A stretch of DNA of 64,000 bases from Hanleya hanleyi (Eukaryota; Mollusca; Polyplacophora; Lepidopleurida; Hanleyidae): contig JAVTVY010020242.1 in assembly GCA_036873755.1 (NCBI GenBank), positions 1 to 64,000 of the forward strand, read 5' to 3'. Position numbers and translations under genes: made by a program. Within the stretch, counting starts at the first letter, position 1; every line of letters starts with the position of its first letter. The notes beneath the pieces are model-generated. The model had not been told where the DNA came from. It worked only from the letters and a program-made list of their open reading frames with translations, and made no database searches. Positions 9,661 through 19,954 of this stretch are shown piece by piece.

Positions 9661-11849
9661 TCCACTTTGTGGAAATGCTCTAAATATCAGACAGGGACAC
9701 GTATGTTCATAGTCTACAAATCAACTTCATTCATATACATTATTAGAATCGACACTAGACTTCATTCGTTACAAAATATAGTCGTCCAGGACTGTAAAAT
9801 ATTTGTGCTTGTTGTAAGCGACATAATCAGAGACATGTTTCCTGTGTCTTGGTAGTCTGGTGATGGAGAATGAACATGGATTCCATCTTTCGCAAAACGA
9901 TTTTGAACAATTTACTACTTGCTTCTTTAGAAGTTTGCTTAATCGAATCTAAAATATCGTATTTTCTCTCAAGCAAATTTCCTTTTTGATACATAATTTT
10001 CCCTTTTTCAGCGAAAAGATAAGTAATTCTGATATTACTTCAGGCTTATGTCTAGTCAGTCTACCATAATGGTATATTTTGAATGGGGAAATAATATAAA
10101 TTGCCGTTTTCGTGCATTTTTAGCGTTGTTATACCAGAGGAATATCGCAAAACAATTACCGTTTAGGAATTATGTTTTGTAAAGCAACATTGTTGTGCAG
10201 TTGACAGCGGTGTTCGCTTTGTGATCTGTTGTCTGTGACGGTACTCACGAGTGCGCTGGTTTGAGTCCCAAGTGTGACATTTTTTCCGATATAATATGAT
10301 TTATGTCAAATTTTGCCCTAACAGATGCCAAAACGGCTTGCAATATGACCCACAGTACTTTCGAAAATATGACCTCTATCCGTCTACTAATATACTCCCA
10401 TCATTTTGCTCTTATTACTTATTACCACACTTTTGTTAGAAACAATTGAGCATGTATATGCTGTAGACCGATACAATAAGATAAAAGAGCCTTATTTGGG
10501 TCATATTTACCGACTTGTAAGCGTTGTATATATGAAAAGCTATTGACCGCGTTAAAGCCATACATGTTCAGGTCATCTACGGATTATATCTCAAGATTGG
10601 CCTAGAATATCACAAATTTGTTTCGCCTTATCACAATGATCGTCATATTTTAATTTGCTAAAGAAAAGACGTGCCGTACCGACGATTTCTCTCCCATCCA
10701 ACCTTACGTGTTGTTGGTCTTATACCGTCATGATATATACTTGACCAATGTTTGTCTGACCCACTCGCGTTATAACGAAGAAACCTGAACAGTCTTATCT
10801 TAACATTCCTCCGACACACTGATACTACTAATCTTTCTGGTGCATTTTGAAGGTATATTTTCGACTTGTTTTGATCGAACGTAAAAGTTGTTCGATCCGG
10901 AACTCAGTCCCGAATTTCATGGTTTGGATTGCATTTGGTTGTGAAACCTAGCTGTAAAACGCCAAAGGTTTAGCCTTCACTTCTTTTTTATAAGAACTTC
11001 AGACTTATGCAGATCTAAAACACAATTTACAGATGCTAAACGCTGCGTTCTGGTGCATTCCGACAGAAGGATTATCGTATCACATTTGTCACTTTGTCCG
11101 GAAAACCATCAAAACTATAGTCCAGTGATAATTATTGTTTGTTTGTTTGTTTTTTCTCAAATTATTGGGAGGTGTTTCATCCCCTGTTGCACTATTTCTG
11201 TGATACCACAGAGTGAAATGAAAGCAAACAAAAAAATCAAAAACTAATTCCAGCGCCCAATCAGGTCATGATACTTTTTTGGTCTATAAGCTGCTAAACT
11301 TTGTCAGATTAACCTGCAAAGTAACCAAAGAGAAGAAAGAGTGCACACCGGATATATAAATCACATTTTGGACCGGAAACTTTATTTAGTCGGGAAGTTT
11401 CTAAAATTCGCCAGGGTAGTTATGGAATCCTGTAGAAATCCTGTACATAAACTTCATTGCGGGTCGGAAATCTGTGAAACCATCAGGATAGCTGGTATAC
11501 AACACACTAGGACAACGACAGTAGTATTTTGTAACATTTTAAAGTCGCTTTCGTGTCAGTGCACATGCGCGAGAAACCGAATGTGGAGTGCGCAGGAGTT
11601 CTGCGTGAATCGGGCGTGACCTGGGTAGGACTGGTTGACCTATATCTGTATTCTTCCGCGGTGATGCAGTCTGGCGGTGATGTGGTCTGCCTCCGGGTAC
11701 AGAAAGTAGTCCCAAATACGTGGATTTTCGTGAGAATGTTCGGCAATCTTCAGGGGCGAGAGGGGCCCCTAGAGGACTGATTGGGTCGAGTGAGCTGTCA
11801 AAGTGAAGCGCTTCTCCAGGGCCATCCAGTTGTGGGTGGGTGCATGTAA

Positions 11850-12460
11850 GATTAGAATTTGTCCCGAAAATATAAAAAGCGGAACACGGACTTTACCCCT
11901 ACAATAGGGGAAAACTCCTATCAACCCTATCCCAAAGGGCTAATATCGGTCCCTGGCTCATCGGAGCCTGCTGAGAGTGGTAGGGTGGGGAGTGGGTGTA
12001 TGTAAATTTAGTATTTGTCCCGAAAATATAAAAGGCGGAACACGGACTTTTACCCCTACAATAGAGGAAAACCCCTATCAATCCTATCCCAAAGGGCTAA
12101 TATCGGTTCCCGGCCTTATCAGGGTCTGCCTATCAAGTCATGGGTGGGTGCATGTAAACTGAGGATTTGTCCCCGAAAATATATAACGCGGAACACGGAC
12201 TTTACCCCTACAATAGGGGAAAACTCCTATCAATCCTATCCAAAAGGGCTAATATCGGTCCCCCGGGGTTATTGGGGCCTGCTGAGAGAAGCAGGGTGGG
12301 TGTATGTAAAATGAGGATTTGTCCCCCGAAAATATAAAAAGCGAAACACGGACTTTACCCCTACAACAGGGGAAAACTCCTATCAGCCCTGTCTAATGGG
12401 GGGCTAATATCGGTCTCCGGGCTTATCGGGGCCTGCCTATCAAGTCATGGGTGGGTGCAT
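11850..12460 (+). repeat. Left-TIR tandem array, about 154-bp unit, each with a TATA box
   Basis: About four units share GTCCCGAAAATATAAAAAGC, then ACACGGACTTTACCCCTACA, then CAAAGGGCTAATATCGGTCC. TATAAAAAG-type boxes lie at 11871, 12027, about 12180 and 12333, at 152-156-bp spacing. Copies lie at 34510-35130 and, inverted, at 36290-36930. The unit differs in sequence from the right-TIR array but has nearly the same length. Confidence 0.85.
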
Positions 12461-12518
12461 GTAAATTAGGGTACTCATCTTACATCCGGGTTTTTTCCAT
12501 GTAGGCTACTGCGCATGT

Positions 12519-12565
12519 CACGTGGTTTGGTGGGTCTGCGCAAGTGTTTGACGTCACTTCCGGTT
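12519..12565. promoter_or_regulatory. E-box, CRE and ETS motif cluster in left TIR
   Basis: CACGTG (12519-12524), TGACGTCA (12549-12556) and an overlapping CACTTCCGG ETS motif occur within 45 bp. The DR1 AGGTCAAAGGTCA follows at 12754-12766. Binding by host factors is inferred. Confidence 0.45.
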
Positions 12566-12840
12566 TTCAGAATGACCGAAAAACTAACTCCGAACACAGA
12601 AGAGTTCCAATTTTTCCTTAGACCTTAGACGTATGGTCCGGATCTTCCATCCGCAGAGCGCGGGTTCACCGGCCGCACGCCTGCGCGGTTTATCCGGTCG
12701 CGCGCGCGCGGATTATCCGTCCGCACGCATGCGCGGGTGAATTTCGGGTCAAAAGGTCAAAGGTCACATCCAGGTCAAAAGATCAAAGGTCCCCCTTCCG
12801 GCAATGTCCGGCCCTCTCCGGGCCAATAGATAGCCTGTAT

Positions 12841-13377
12841 CCGCCCTCCCGAAGCACACATGAAATGCACAGGGTCCCCGACAATATTGCCAGCACTATG
12901 CCCATGTTAAATGCCAGTGGGGAACCCTCAGTTTTCCCCAGAACCGTATTGGCACGAAAAAATACATGAAACCATGGAACTTATAGTAATAAACATAATC
13001 TATAGGTGTTTCCACTCGCCGTCTTCCTGGTCTTCACCCACACCTCGAACCTCTATAGCTTTTGCACTCGACCTGTTGCTCTTGTAACTTGTAACTCCTC
13101 ATCAAAAATTTTGTGCTGGAATGCCCCCTCTTAACCTAGACCAAAACATGTACTTCGTCTGTGGGCTGATTTCATTGGCTCTCTATTTTACTGCAGGGCT
13201 CTTGCATTGTTTTCTGGACATTGATTGGTTACATTTGGCCCCATCCTAGGTCCACTGATTGGCTAAATTCTCAGCCCATTCATTGACTGACCAGTTTGAC
13301 TGAATCCCCACATGTCTGTTCAAGCTTGTTTTATGCTCACACAGAAAACGCACAAGACAGGGTTTTTTGGTGAGATC
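12841..13377. other. E1 inner left spacer, non-coding
   Basis: No gene is seen. It contains several CCAAT boxes (ATTGG in TTCATTGGCTCTC, TTGATTGGTTAC and CTGATTGGCTAA contexts, about 13170-13265) and one diverged copy of the 187-bp unit that is triplicated in E2 (47590-48140). Confidence 0.5.
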
Positions 13378-13389
13378 TCATTTTGTTTT

Positions 13390-13395
13390 TTTATT
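13390..13395 (-). terminator. Poly(A) signal after E1 protease/capsid unit
   Basis: AATAAA on the minus strand lies about 90 nt after the protease stop position (13484). The E2 equivalent is at 48259-48264. It probably ends transcripts of the tightly packed capsid gene cluster. Confidence 0.5.
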
Positions 13396-13483
13396 CAACA
13401 CTAAATAACAACAACAACGTGAGAACAACCACGTGAAAACTGAAGCCCAGAACAGGGGGCTTGTACATTGAAATCGATAGAAC

Positions 13484-13937
13484 TTAAGCCCAGAACGGGG
13501 CTTGTACATTGAAATGATGGGCGGCCCAGTCATATACGAGTACATCGCGGTCCTCGACCTTGGGGTACTCGTCAAACATCTGTACGATGGTAAATAAGGT
13601 TCTTCCCCGGCATCGATGGTACAGGTAAAACAAGCAATATTCGGCTTTGCACCGTTTGACTGTTCCAACACCACGTCTCTGTGCCTTGCTCCATGAAGTC
13701 TGTTAAATCGGGATGGAGGGGTTGCAGGCCGTACGGATCAAAGTATTCGCCCTGCTCTTCTGTCAAGTACACGGCCACCCAGTGTTGACCGGGCCGATCC
13801 ATCGGGTCCGTGTTGAGAACGTAAGCTGCAGGATACACACGGTCTAATGGGAACACATCTCGGGCGAACACCCCTTGAAAGACCATACGTGTCCCTGGGT
13901 CATTCTCCAGCACGGTGGTAATCTGATCTGTATCCAT
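13484..13937 (-). pseudogene. Adenain-like cysteine protease, broken (E1)
   Basis: This is homologous to the intact E2 protease (48453-48926). The start ATG at 13937 follows the capsid stop by 1 nt. The catalytic-His motif HWVAVYL and the FDPYG acidic motif are present. A 20-nt deletion near 13642, relative to E2, removes the segment holding the catalytic Cys (GVCGQYC in E2) and shifts the frame, so the enzyme would be inactive. Exactly 474 nt in E2 corresponds to 454 nt here. Two diverged copies of the terminal-codon hairpin follow (13440-13510). Confidence 0.88.
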
Positions 13938-13938
13938 G

Positions 13939-15230
13939 TTAGGTGGCAAAGCCAGACAGGACGTTGCGCGCCTTGTCCACTTGAATGATGTTGTCAAACT
14001 AAGCGTAGAAGATCACATTGACGGTGGTCCGAAGGGCTCGTGCAAAGTGGATTTTAAACCGTAAATTGCCTTGCTTGGCGTGGGACAGCTGATGGTCGTT
14101 CTCTAAGGTGGGGGTCAGATCGAAACAGAACAACGTGTATCCGTTCGCGTAGTCCTCCGTACTGATCATATTCCCTTCGTCCTGGTTAACAGGCTCTGGT
14201 AGGCTCGAATGAAATTCCCGAGCCCAAATTTCGGTGTTAAGGCCGTGGCTGGAACCTGTTGTCCGTCCACATGCAGGGCCACAAAATTGATGCCGAAATG
14301 TTTAAAGTCAAACGGGTTCTCTGGGTAGGCTCCGCTGAAACTGGTATTGTCCACACAGGCCAGGATCAATCGTTTGGGTAGTTCCCTCAGGAACAGGTTT
14401 TCTTTGTTGGCGCTCATATTTCCAGCAGGCACAGAGAATACTTTGGTTTGCACACGTCGGATAGGGCACTGGGCTGGTTTTGTTTCCAAGGCTTTCAGGT
14501 GGCCCAATTGAACGGCTGGGTTCGGTTTCACTATTCGGACATACAGGACTGCGTCTTGGATGATGATCTTATAGTCGGCTACATGCCCGTCTACGTCAAT
14601 GGCCATCAAGGAGACGGTAGGAGGCGCCCGTATCAGTCGGATTTTGATGGGGATCTTGTTCAAGAGGTACCGGTTTTGCATGAAAAGGTCTGCGTGCAGT
14701 CGACCCATGAGATCCACCGAGGCGCCGTTTGCGGTGAAATCCTTCCTTTTTTTATATCCCGCATTGTTCACTGTGCCCATGCGCTCGGCTGTGTCCTGGT
14801 AGAATAAAGCGGCTCTGAGCTGAGATTTTTTAGCCTCTCGTCCATACGACAACAGCGTCTCGATGTAGGCTCGATAGGGGTAGGTGTTGGTCGAGTCACT
14901 GGTGAGTTTGTCGCTGAGAAAAATATCCACCTGCTGAAACATAGAGTGCAGCCAGAGATTCGTCGGGCCCACCGTGGCATTGTGGACGATTCTGTAACCA
15001 TCCCCATTGACGATCTTGGCTTTCACATACAAGTACGTATGGGCTAAATCCACACATGCCGTATCCGCATTACTGATGGTGAACTCGATGGGCCCTGTTT
15101 CGTTGATGTTGGAGAGCGGGAGATGCTCCACCCATAATCCTTGTTCGGCACTGGTCTGTGTGGGCGGGACGGTCCACAAATCAAATTCACTGTAGGTGGA
15201 GGGGCAGGACCCTGCGTGGATTAAGGACAT
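13939..15230 (-). pseudogene. Double jelly-roll major capsid protein (hexon-like), broken (E1)
   Basis: The first 345 or so codons read normally. The N-terminal region WTVPPTQTSAEQGLWVEHLP, GPIEFTISNAD and DLAHTYLYVKAK, then FLSDKLTSDSTNTYPYRAYIE, is characteristic of Polinton/adintovirus major capsids. A 19-nt deletion near 14190, relative to E2, shifts the frame, and a TAG stop at 13999-14001 follows in the downstream frame. Corrected for the deletion, the gene length is 437 codons, identical to E2 after its own 1-nt loss. It starts 3 nt after the preceding gene's stop. Confidence 0.88.
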
Positions 15231-15233
15231 GTT

Positions 15234-15638
15234 TCAAGAAAAGATATCCTGGGTCTTCGATGTGCGTCATTGCTGGGTCGGTCGTCGACTGGTGCGTGGT
15301 CTCGGTGGTGCAGGTCTTTTATTCCCTACGGTGCGCTGTACTTTGGCGACCAAGACGCCTCCTGCTTCTTTAGCTCGTCGTTTCAGTGCTTCGTTGGGTG
15401 CCGTGCCCCCCAAGACATCACCGGCCACTTACAGTCCACTGCGTACCGCTTGTTTGCCGATTGCTTTTGCCCCACGCGTCACCAAGGGTAAGAACGTTTT
15501 GACGATACTCCCGAATATGTTCCCCAGCCCGTGACCGCGTTGCATGCGTGCGCCGCTAAAGACCGGAAGGCCACCCCCGGCCTGTTGGGCATAATAGTCC
15601 ATATAGCGGCGTGCATCGCACCCGTAAGGTACTTTTAT
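15234..15638 (-). pseudogene. Small basic GHG-motif protein (pVI/core-like), broken (E1)
   Basis: The product would have an N-terminal Gly-rich segment with MQRGHGLGN, an amphipathic/hydrophobic helix KTFLPLVTRGVKAIGKQAV, then a basic Pro/Arg tail. This recalls adenovirus pVI or core-type proteins but is not a confident match. In E1 the start codon that overlaps the minor-capsid stop is ATA instead of ATG (15636-15638). A Gln codon has become TAA (about 15430), and another stop lies near the 3' end. The GHGLGN region, which is frame-shifted in E2, is in frame here. Confidence 0.6.
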
Positions 15639-16424
15639 TATACAAAGTGGGGAGAACGTGCTTGTCGGAAATGAAGTGTCAGCACCACTTTCCCTCGTTG
15701 GAATGCGACCGGTCGTCCCGTGTCATCTCTTATATCCACCGTGATAGTGTTGATGTCGGTTTGTCGTACGAGTAGGTAGAGCATGTGGGTGAAACTGTGG
15801 GTGACTTGATCTCCATACTTCGTTTTAATGGGGACCACCCGTAACAGAGGTGTGTTGATATCGCCCACGATGTGGTTGTCGACCACGTGCGAGTAGACGT
15901 AGAGTCCGTACATACCCGACTTCATATCCATCGGGATATGGCCATGGTCCTCGGATGGACCGGTGTAGGTCGGGTGAGCGTGACCAAGCATTTGCTGTAG
16001 GATAGGACTCAGTACGACACTCGCGTTGGCGGTGAGGAGGATCTGTGCCCTGTCGTTGTGTGCTTTGTAATCGAAGTCCACGTGATTCTTCAAGGGAAAG
16101 GTTTTTATGGGTTTTGAAGTATTTGTGAGCTCCCGTAGAGCCTTATAATGCAACAGTCTTGTCAGTCCCTGTATGAACTCCTTGGGGTATCGTATTGGCC
16201 TTCGGGGAGGGTGAGTCGGGTGGGTGTCTTTCCCTTCTCCCTTCTCCAACTCGTACCACACTTCATTATCTCGCACGTTGTACCACGAGTAAGGGTATTG
16301 GATATCCACATTCCCAGCGTCCAGGTAAATGCAACGGTTGCGGTAGCTGGCTCACGTACTTGGCCAAGGTGTTGTCAGGAAACACATCCAGCGAACTGTT
16401 ACTTGGTAGGGTGAGGTAAAACAT
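15638..16424 (-). pseudogene. Penton-like minor capsid protein, broken (E1)
   Basis: The N-terminus (ATG 16424) MFYLTLPSNSSLDVFPDN and the DIQYPYSWYNV strand are typical of Polinton minor capsid (single jelly-roll, penton) proteins. An 8-nt deletion near 16307 shifts the frame. The remaining 223 codons (16309-15638) are open, including KNHVDFDYKAHND, SGMYGLYVYSHVVDNHIVGD and the C-terminal ITVDIRDDTGRPVAF. Counting the 8 nt back gives 265 codons. This part of the gene is otherwise better preserved than in E2. Confidence 0.8.
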
Positions 16425-16457
16425 GGCGCTTGAGCTTTCCTGCTGCAGCTGTTGGTT

Positions 16458-17254
16458 TTAATAGTTGTCCCAGCCCTTGGGCACTTGTTCCTGGTGTCGT
16501 GATCGTCGCGGTGACTTGCTACGTGTCATCGATCTTGATGGACGTAGTTTCAGGGGGTGGCGTGGTGAAATGCGTGAAAAAGTAGATGCCCGCCGTTGTG
16601 GTGTTTTGAGGGGTGACTCCGGTTCTCAATTGGCTTCCCAAGTGTGTGAGGGTTGCGTCTATCGTTGTGCGTACACCGGCGATTGCAGGTCACGCTGCAT
16701 CCAGGCTCAGCGCTGGGGGTTCCCCACCAATTCCTGTGGTACATGCCTTTCAAGCCTTGAGCAAAGACCTTCCATCCTCGATGATCCGTGTGCGACCTGC
16801 GTTGACGCATCATGTGGGTACCGTGGACCACCTGATTCTGTACCAGTAGTTCGCCTTTATCATTCCAAGTCATGTTAGGATTCTGTTTCATCTGTTCTAA
16901 TACCAGGCCAGCTTGTTTCCTGAACGATGCAAGTACACTCTTCAGCACTTCGTCTTCGACCCGCTGTGGGGCTGTCGGTGGTACCCCTGGTAATGGCGGC
17001 TGTTGGAGCGGTGTGTCGCGTGGTGGTGGTGGTGATGATGGTGATGAGGTAGAGAGGGTTTTGTATTGGTTCATGAACGTCATGTACCGTTGAAGCGTCT
17101 CATTGTACCATTGTACTTTCTCACTGTCGCTTAACCCCGATCTTTGTAAGATCTGTTGCATCTCTTCATCGAGGATGTTTATCGACTTCATCGTAGGTGG
17201 GAAAGGGTAGGACGATTGGAGGTTTTGAAGGAGCTGTGGTTCGACGAGGACCAT
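16458..17254 (-). pseudogene. Pro-rich Polinton virion-type protein, broken (E1)
   Basis: It opens with MVLVEPQLLQNLQ 15 nt after the preceding gene's stop. A helical N-terminal domain (residues 1-70), a short Pro/Ser linker and a central WNDKGELLVQN segment are present. A 4-nt loss near 16750 shifts the frame just after the GWKVFAQGLKGM region, so the C-terminal basic tail reads out of frame. The function is unknown; see the E2 copy for the full reading frame. Confidence 0.6.
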
Positions 17255-17268
17255 TTTTTTCGTGTGGT

Positions 17269-17610
17269 TTATTGTCGGCCGAACAGTCCACCCAATACTG
17301 GACCCAACAAGGAAGCGGCCAACGGTGCTAAGATGGCCCCAAGAAAGCCGCCTTTCTGTAACACCTTTTTCTTTTGTGTTTGAGAGACTCGTTTCTGAGC
17401 TAGGGTTCGGAGACCTGTCTTATGCTTGGCCAACTTGGTCTTCTGAGCCGGAGTCAATGGTACGTTGCCTTTTAACAGGTTGTACCCGATCTAGCACAGA
17501 CAGCTTATAAGGTCAGGGTCCGCGCCGCGTACAATGGTTCGGACCAACTCGGGTGGGGCCGTCTTCAATACACGGAGCGTTGGGGCGTGCTTCCGTACTC
17601 GCGCAGACAT
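17269..17610 (-). pseudogene. Small basic protein with hydrophobic Gly-rich tail, nonsense mutation (E1)
   Basis: The 114-codon frame from ATG 17610 matches E2 in length. A GAG to TAG change at 17491-17493 (codon 40) stops it. The part beyond, VPLTPAQKTKLAKHKTGLRT, then KKKVLQKGGFLGAILAPLAA, is open. The C-terminal hydrophobic Gly/Ala/Leu segment suggests membrane interaction or core packing. Genes of this type are common in Polintons, but no function is established. Confidence 0.65.
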
Positions 17611-17725
17611 CATGTACAACTAATGCTAGAACCCACAACTCTGCCCTTTTTATCCTTTTGCGGGTTACCTCCTGAATATTCTTTCACTTCAGAGACAAAG
17701 TCAACCATGATGCTGTATCAATTCT

Positions 17726-17731
17726 TTTATT
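17726..17731 (-). terminator. Poly(A) signal after ATPase (E1)
   Basis: AATAAA on the minus strand lies about 57 nt beyond the ATPase stop. The E2 counterpart is at 52788-52793. It separates the membrane-protein/ATPase unit from the capsid unit. Confidence 0.45.
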
Positions 17732-17787
17732 ATCCCTATCATCAAACACACACCCCAGCTGGGGGAGCCACTGTGGGTGTGTTTACA

Positions 17788-18396
17788 TTATTTTTGCATG
17801 TACACGTGGTGGGTCTCTCCGGGAAAGATTCCTGTCCGTAGTCGAAGGTGACAGGTAGTGGCTTGCTTGAGGTCGAAGAGCATATACCCGTGCTGAGGGG
17901 CTGTCGCATCTTGAAAGGCTTCCAACGCAAACGGTGTGCGGCCGTGATACATCTGTCTCGCCAGGTGCAGTAGTTGAGTGGTATCTCTCGGGTTTTTGAA
18001 GACCACCAGGTAGTGGGCATTTAAGCTGATGTTCCGATGTTCTTTGTTTTTACTGAACAGATTCTGCACAATGTAGATGATGCTGAGCCGTCGATGATGG
18101 CTGCCTTTGGTAAATAGCTGGGTGACCCGCGCATCCGTCTCCGCCATGAGATCATCCAGAACCACCAAGGTGTCCGGTTCCAAATCGGCCAGGTTGGGTA
18201 GGCCTTCCACGAACGTGATGTGGGGCATCGCTGCACACGCTGCCTGCCATTCTCCGTAACACCGCACGACTCGGGCAATGGGTGGGGTGATCATGATGTC
18301 GGCGTGCTGAAGGAGCTTCCGAACGCAGTGCGTTTTGCCGGAGCCCGTCGGTCCTGCGATGACGCAAGTGAAGGGACGTTGACACCGAGGTTCCAT
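17788..18396 (-). CDS. A32/FtsK-HerA type genome-packaging ATPase (E1, intact)
   Basis: This 202-residue ATPase is open end to end. Walker A GPTGSGKTH is near residues 15-23 and Walker B TLVVLDDLM near 75-83. The HHRRLSIIYIVQN segment, with the Gln expected of the sensor region, is near 100-112. Proteins of this family pump viral DNA into capsids. The start at 18396 overlaps the end of the Ser/Thr-rich membrane-protein frame by about 105 nt. It is nearly identical to the E2 copy and is one of the few genes intact in both copies. Confidence 0.93.
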   Translation of the reverse strand: MEPRCQRPFTCVIAGPTGSGKTHCVRKLLQHADIMITPPIARVVRCYGEWQAACAAMPHITFVEGLPNLADLEPDTLVVLDDLMAETDARVTQLFTKGSHHRRLSIIYIVQNLFSKNKEHRNISLNAHYLVVFKNPRDTTQLLHLARQMYHGRTPFALEAFQDATAPQHGYMLFDLKQATTCHLRLRTGIFPGETHHVYMQK

Positions 18397-18869
18397 GGTT
18401 GGAGGTGTATCCGCTGTCGTGGTAACCCGCTCTTGTAAATTTGGTACGAGTGAACTGGGGTGGTGGTGGGTACAACAACAACGTCGGTCGCCGCTGTCGA
18501 TGGGCGTTCACTGTGAGTGATGAAATCCGGTGGGTTCTGAGACGTAGTGGGTGTACTTGGTGTAGAGCTCGATGTGGACTGTATACTTGGTGTGGAGCTC
18601 GATGTGGCTTGTACACGTGGTGTGGTGGTGATGACTGGGCTCGTTTCGATCACGGGGTTGACTGGTGTAGAGAAGGTCTGTAGACTGGTTTGACTACCAC
18701 TCACAGCTGGAGTTCAAGGTTGGTTAAGTAGAGTGCTGAGATAGGCTACGTCGTAAAGCACACCTCCATACAACACACTCAGCAGGGTTAGCAATATCAC
18801 CACAAAGCCCACTTGCGCTATGCGCGTTTTGGGAGACGCTGTGTTCAGAGGCAGCTGCTGTTTGTCCAT
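18291..18869 (-). pseudogene. Single-pass membrane protein with Ser/Thr/Pro-rich domain, one nonsense codon (E1)
   Basis: From ATG 18869 the frame runs 193 codons with one stop, TGA at 18714-18716. It has a short basic N-terminus, one membrane segment (about residues 19-40, VVILLTLLSVLYGG), a mucin-like Thr/Ser/Pro-rich region and a conserved C-terminal stretch HSYQIYKSGLPRQRIHL, ending inside the ATPase gene. E2 has the same frame with a different single stop, which supports one ancestral gene. The topology suggests a type II glycoprotein-like surface protein. No database family is recognised. Confidence 0.6.
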
Positions 18870-19068
18870 AGCACCGTGCTCATGGTCGAACGTGGAATTA
18901 AGGATGATGGCGGTGGTGCCTGGCTTTATAGTCGGTTCACCTGGTTGGCCGCGACCCAGGAATTGAAGGAACTAGGCCAGCCTTGCCATTTGACGAAATG
19001 AAGCATTTTGCCACGTCGACGTTCCGTTTTCAAATTCTGCTCCACCGTGTAGTAGTCTTGCTTTGTTT

Positions 19069-19950
19069 TTACGACAGCTGTAATTCCGTCTCGTAAAACA
19101 TCCCTAGCAACGGTTCCCCTTGAAGATCTTCCAGTTCATAGACTCGCTGCTGTCGGGGTAGGCGCCGTTTAATCAGGAAGTGCTCATCGCTCCAGTTGGG
19201 CAAGTAACTTTTCTCAAATTGACCTTTGACTTTTCTGATCCGTACAGGGTCCCCGACCTTGAACACTTCCTTCGGCGTTCGCTGCGATTGCCTGGGGTAC
19301 AAGACACGCCAGACTTGGGCTTCATTGCGTTTGGTCAAGGTAATGGGGGCTCTCTCTATACTCCGGTGATAGGCTCGATTGTAACCACTCACAAGTTTCG
19401 GGAGAACATCGATGTACCGCCTTGTATTCTTATAGGTGAAATATTTATACATGCGGCCTTTGAATGTCCTGTTGAACCTTTCCAAAACGGAAGCCTTGTT
19501 CTCGTTGTACGTATGGAAGAAAAACACGTTCTGGGCTTTCAGAAACTGTTGGAACGGTCTGCTGAGGAATTACGTGCCTTCGTCGGTTTGCAAATACAAG
19601 GGTTTGCGCCCGGTCTTAAAGATGTCCTCGAACGCCGCTATGAGATCCGCCCCCGTTTTGGTCCGGATGGGTACCACCCACGTATACTTCCACAGGATAT
19701 CGATGCACGTCAAGATATACCGATTCCCATCGTTGCGTTTGGCAAAGGCGCTCATATCGACCAAATCCGCTTGCCACTGGGCATCTATACCACCCACGAT
19801 GACTCGGTTCCGTAGAAAATGGCGACGGACAGATCGATGTAATGTATAGGTGTCTTGTTTTTTTAACCAATCTCGGACTTGGGCACGTTGTATACCCTGG
19901 GGTTTGGCCGCTCGATAGAGAGCCGGCAATGCTCTATAGGCCGCCGGACA
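19069..19950 (-). pseudogene. Polinton integrase, N-terminally deleted with in-frame stop (E1)
   Basis: Catalytic residues are visible: Asp in QWQADLVDMS, Asp in LQTDEGT and Glu in NKASVLERFNR, with 33 residues between the last two. A single TAA at 19570-19572, where a Glu codon is expected just after TDEGT, interrupts the frame. The C-terminal domain (VGDPVRIRKVKGQFEKSY, then WSDEHFLIKR) is intact to 19069. The N-terminus is lost at a deletion junction near 19950, where it joins the tail of a PC4-like gene; E0 shows the missing start. Confidence 0.9.
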
Positions 19951-19954
19951 ATAG

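Larger units (their letters stand above)
4940..11519. other. AT-rich flank F, no gene recognised (first copy)
   Basis: This 6.6 kb stretch between E0 and E1 has no convincing coding region. Short ORFs such as 5903-6100 recur only because the whole region is duplicated. It holds a 35-bp tandem repeat (6370-6535) and a degenerate 400-450-bp repeat (8200-9660). Long parts recur at 23877-25819 and 28087-34280 with few differences, so it is duplicated host flank or part of a larger unrecognised element. Confidence 0.75.
11520..12840. repeat. Left terminal inverted repeat of E1
   Basis: It begins AGTAGTATTTT, the complement of the right end. Outer segments (TTCCGCGGTGATGC near 11655, CTTCAGGGGCGAGAGG near 11750) and inner segments (CAGAAGAGTTCCAAT near 12600, DR1 block) match the right TIR inverted. 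The middle instead holds a TATA-containing array (11850-12460). Confidence 0.8.

Noticed and set aside
10195..10290. tRNA-like head (GGTTTGAGTCCC, B-box-like) repeated at about 33335-33425
   Set aside because: The A box is weak and no cloverleaf is evident. It recurs only because flank F is duplicated. It may be an old SINE but I cannot support it.
11514..11519. 6-bp target-site duplication for E1 itself
   Set aside because: AACGAC on the left does not match TGTCGG on the right (23877-23882); the near match is with CACGAC after the mini-element, so I report it there.
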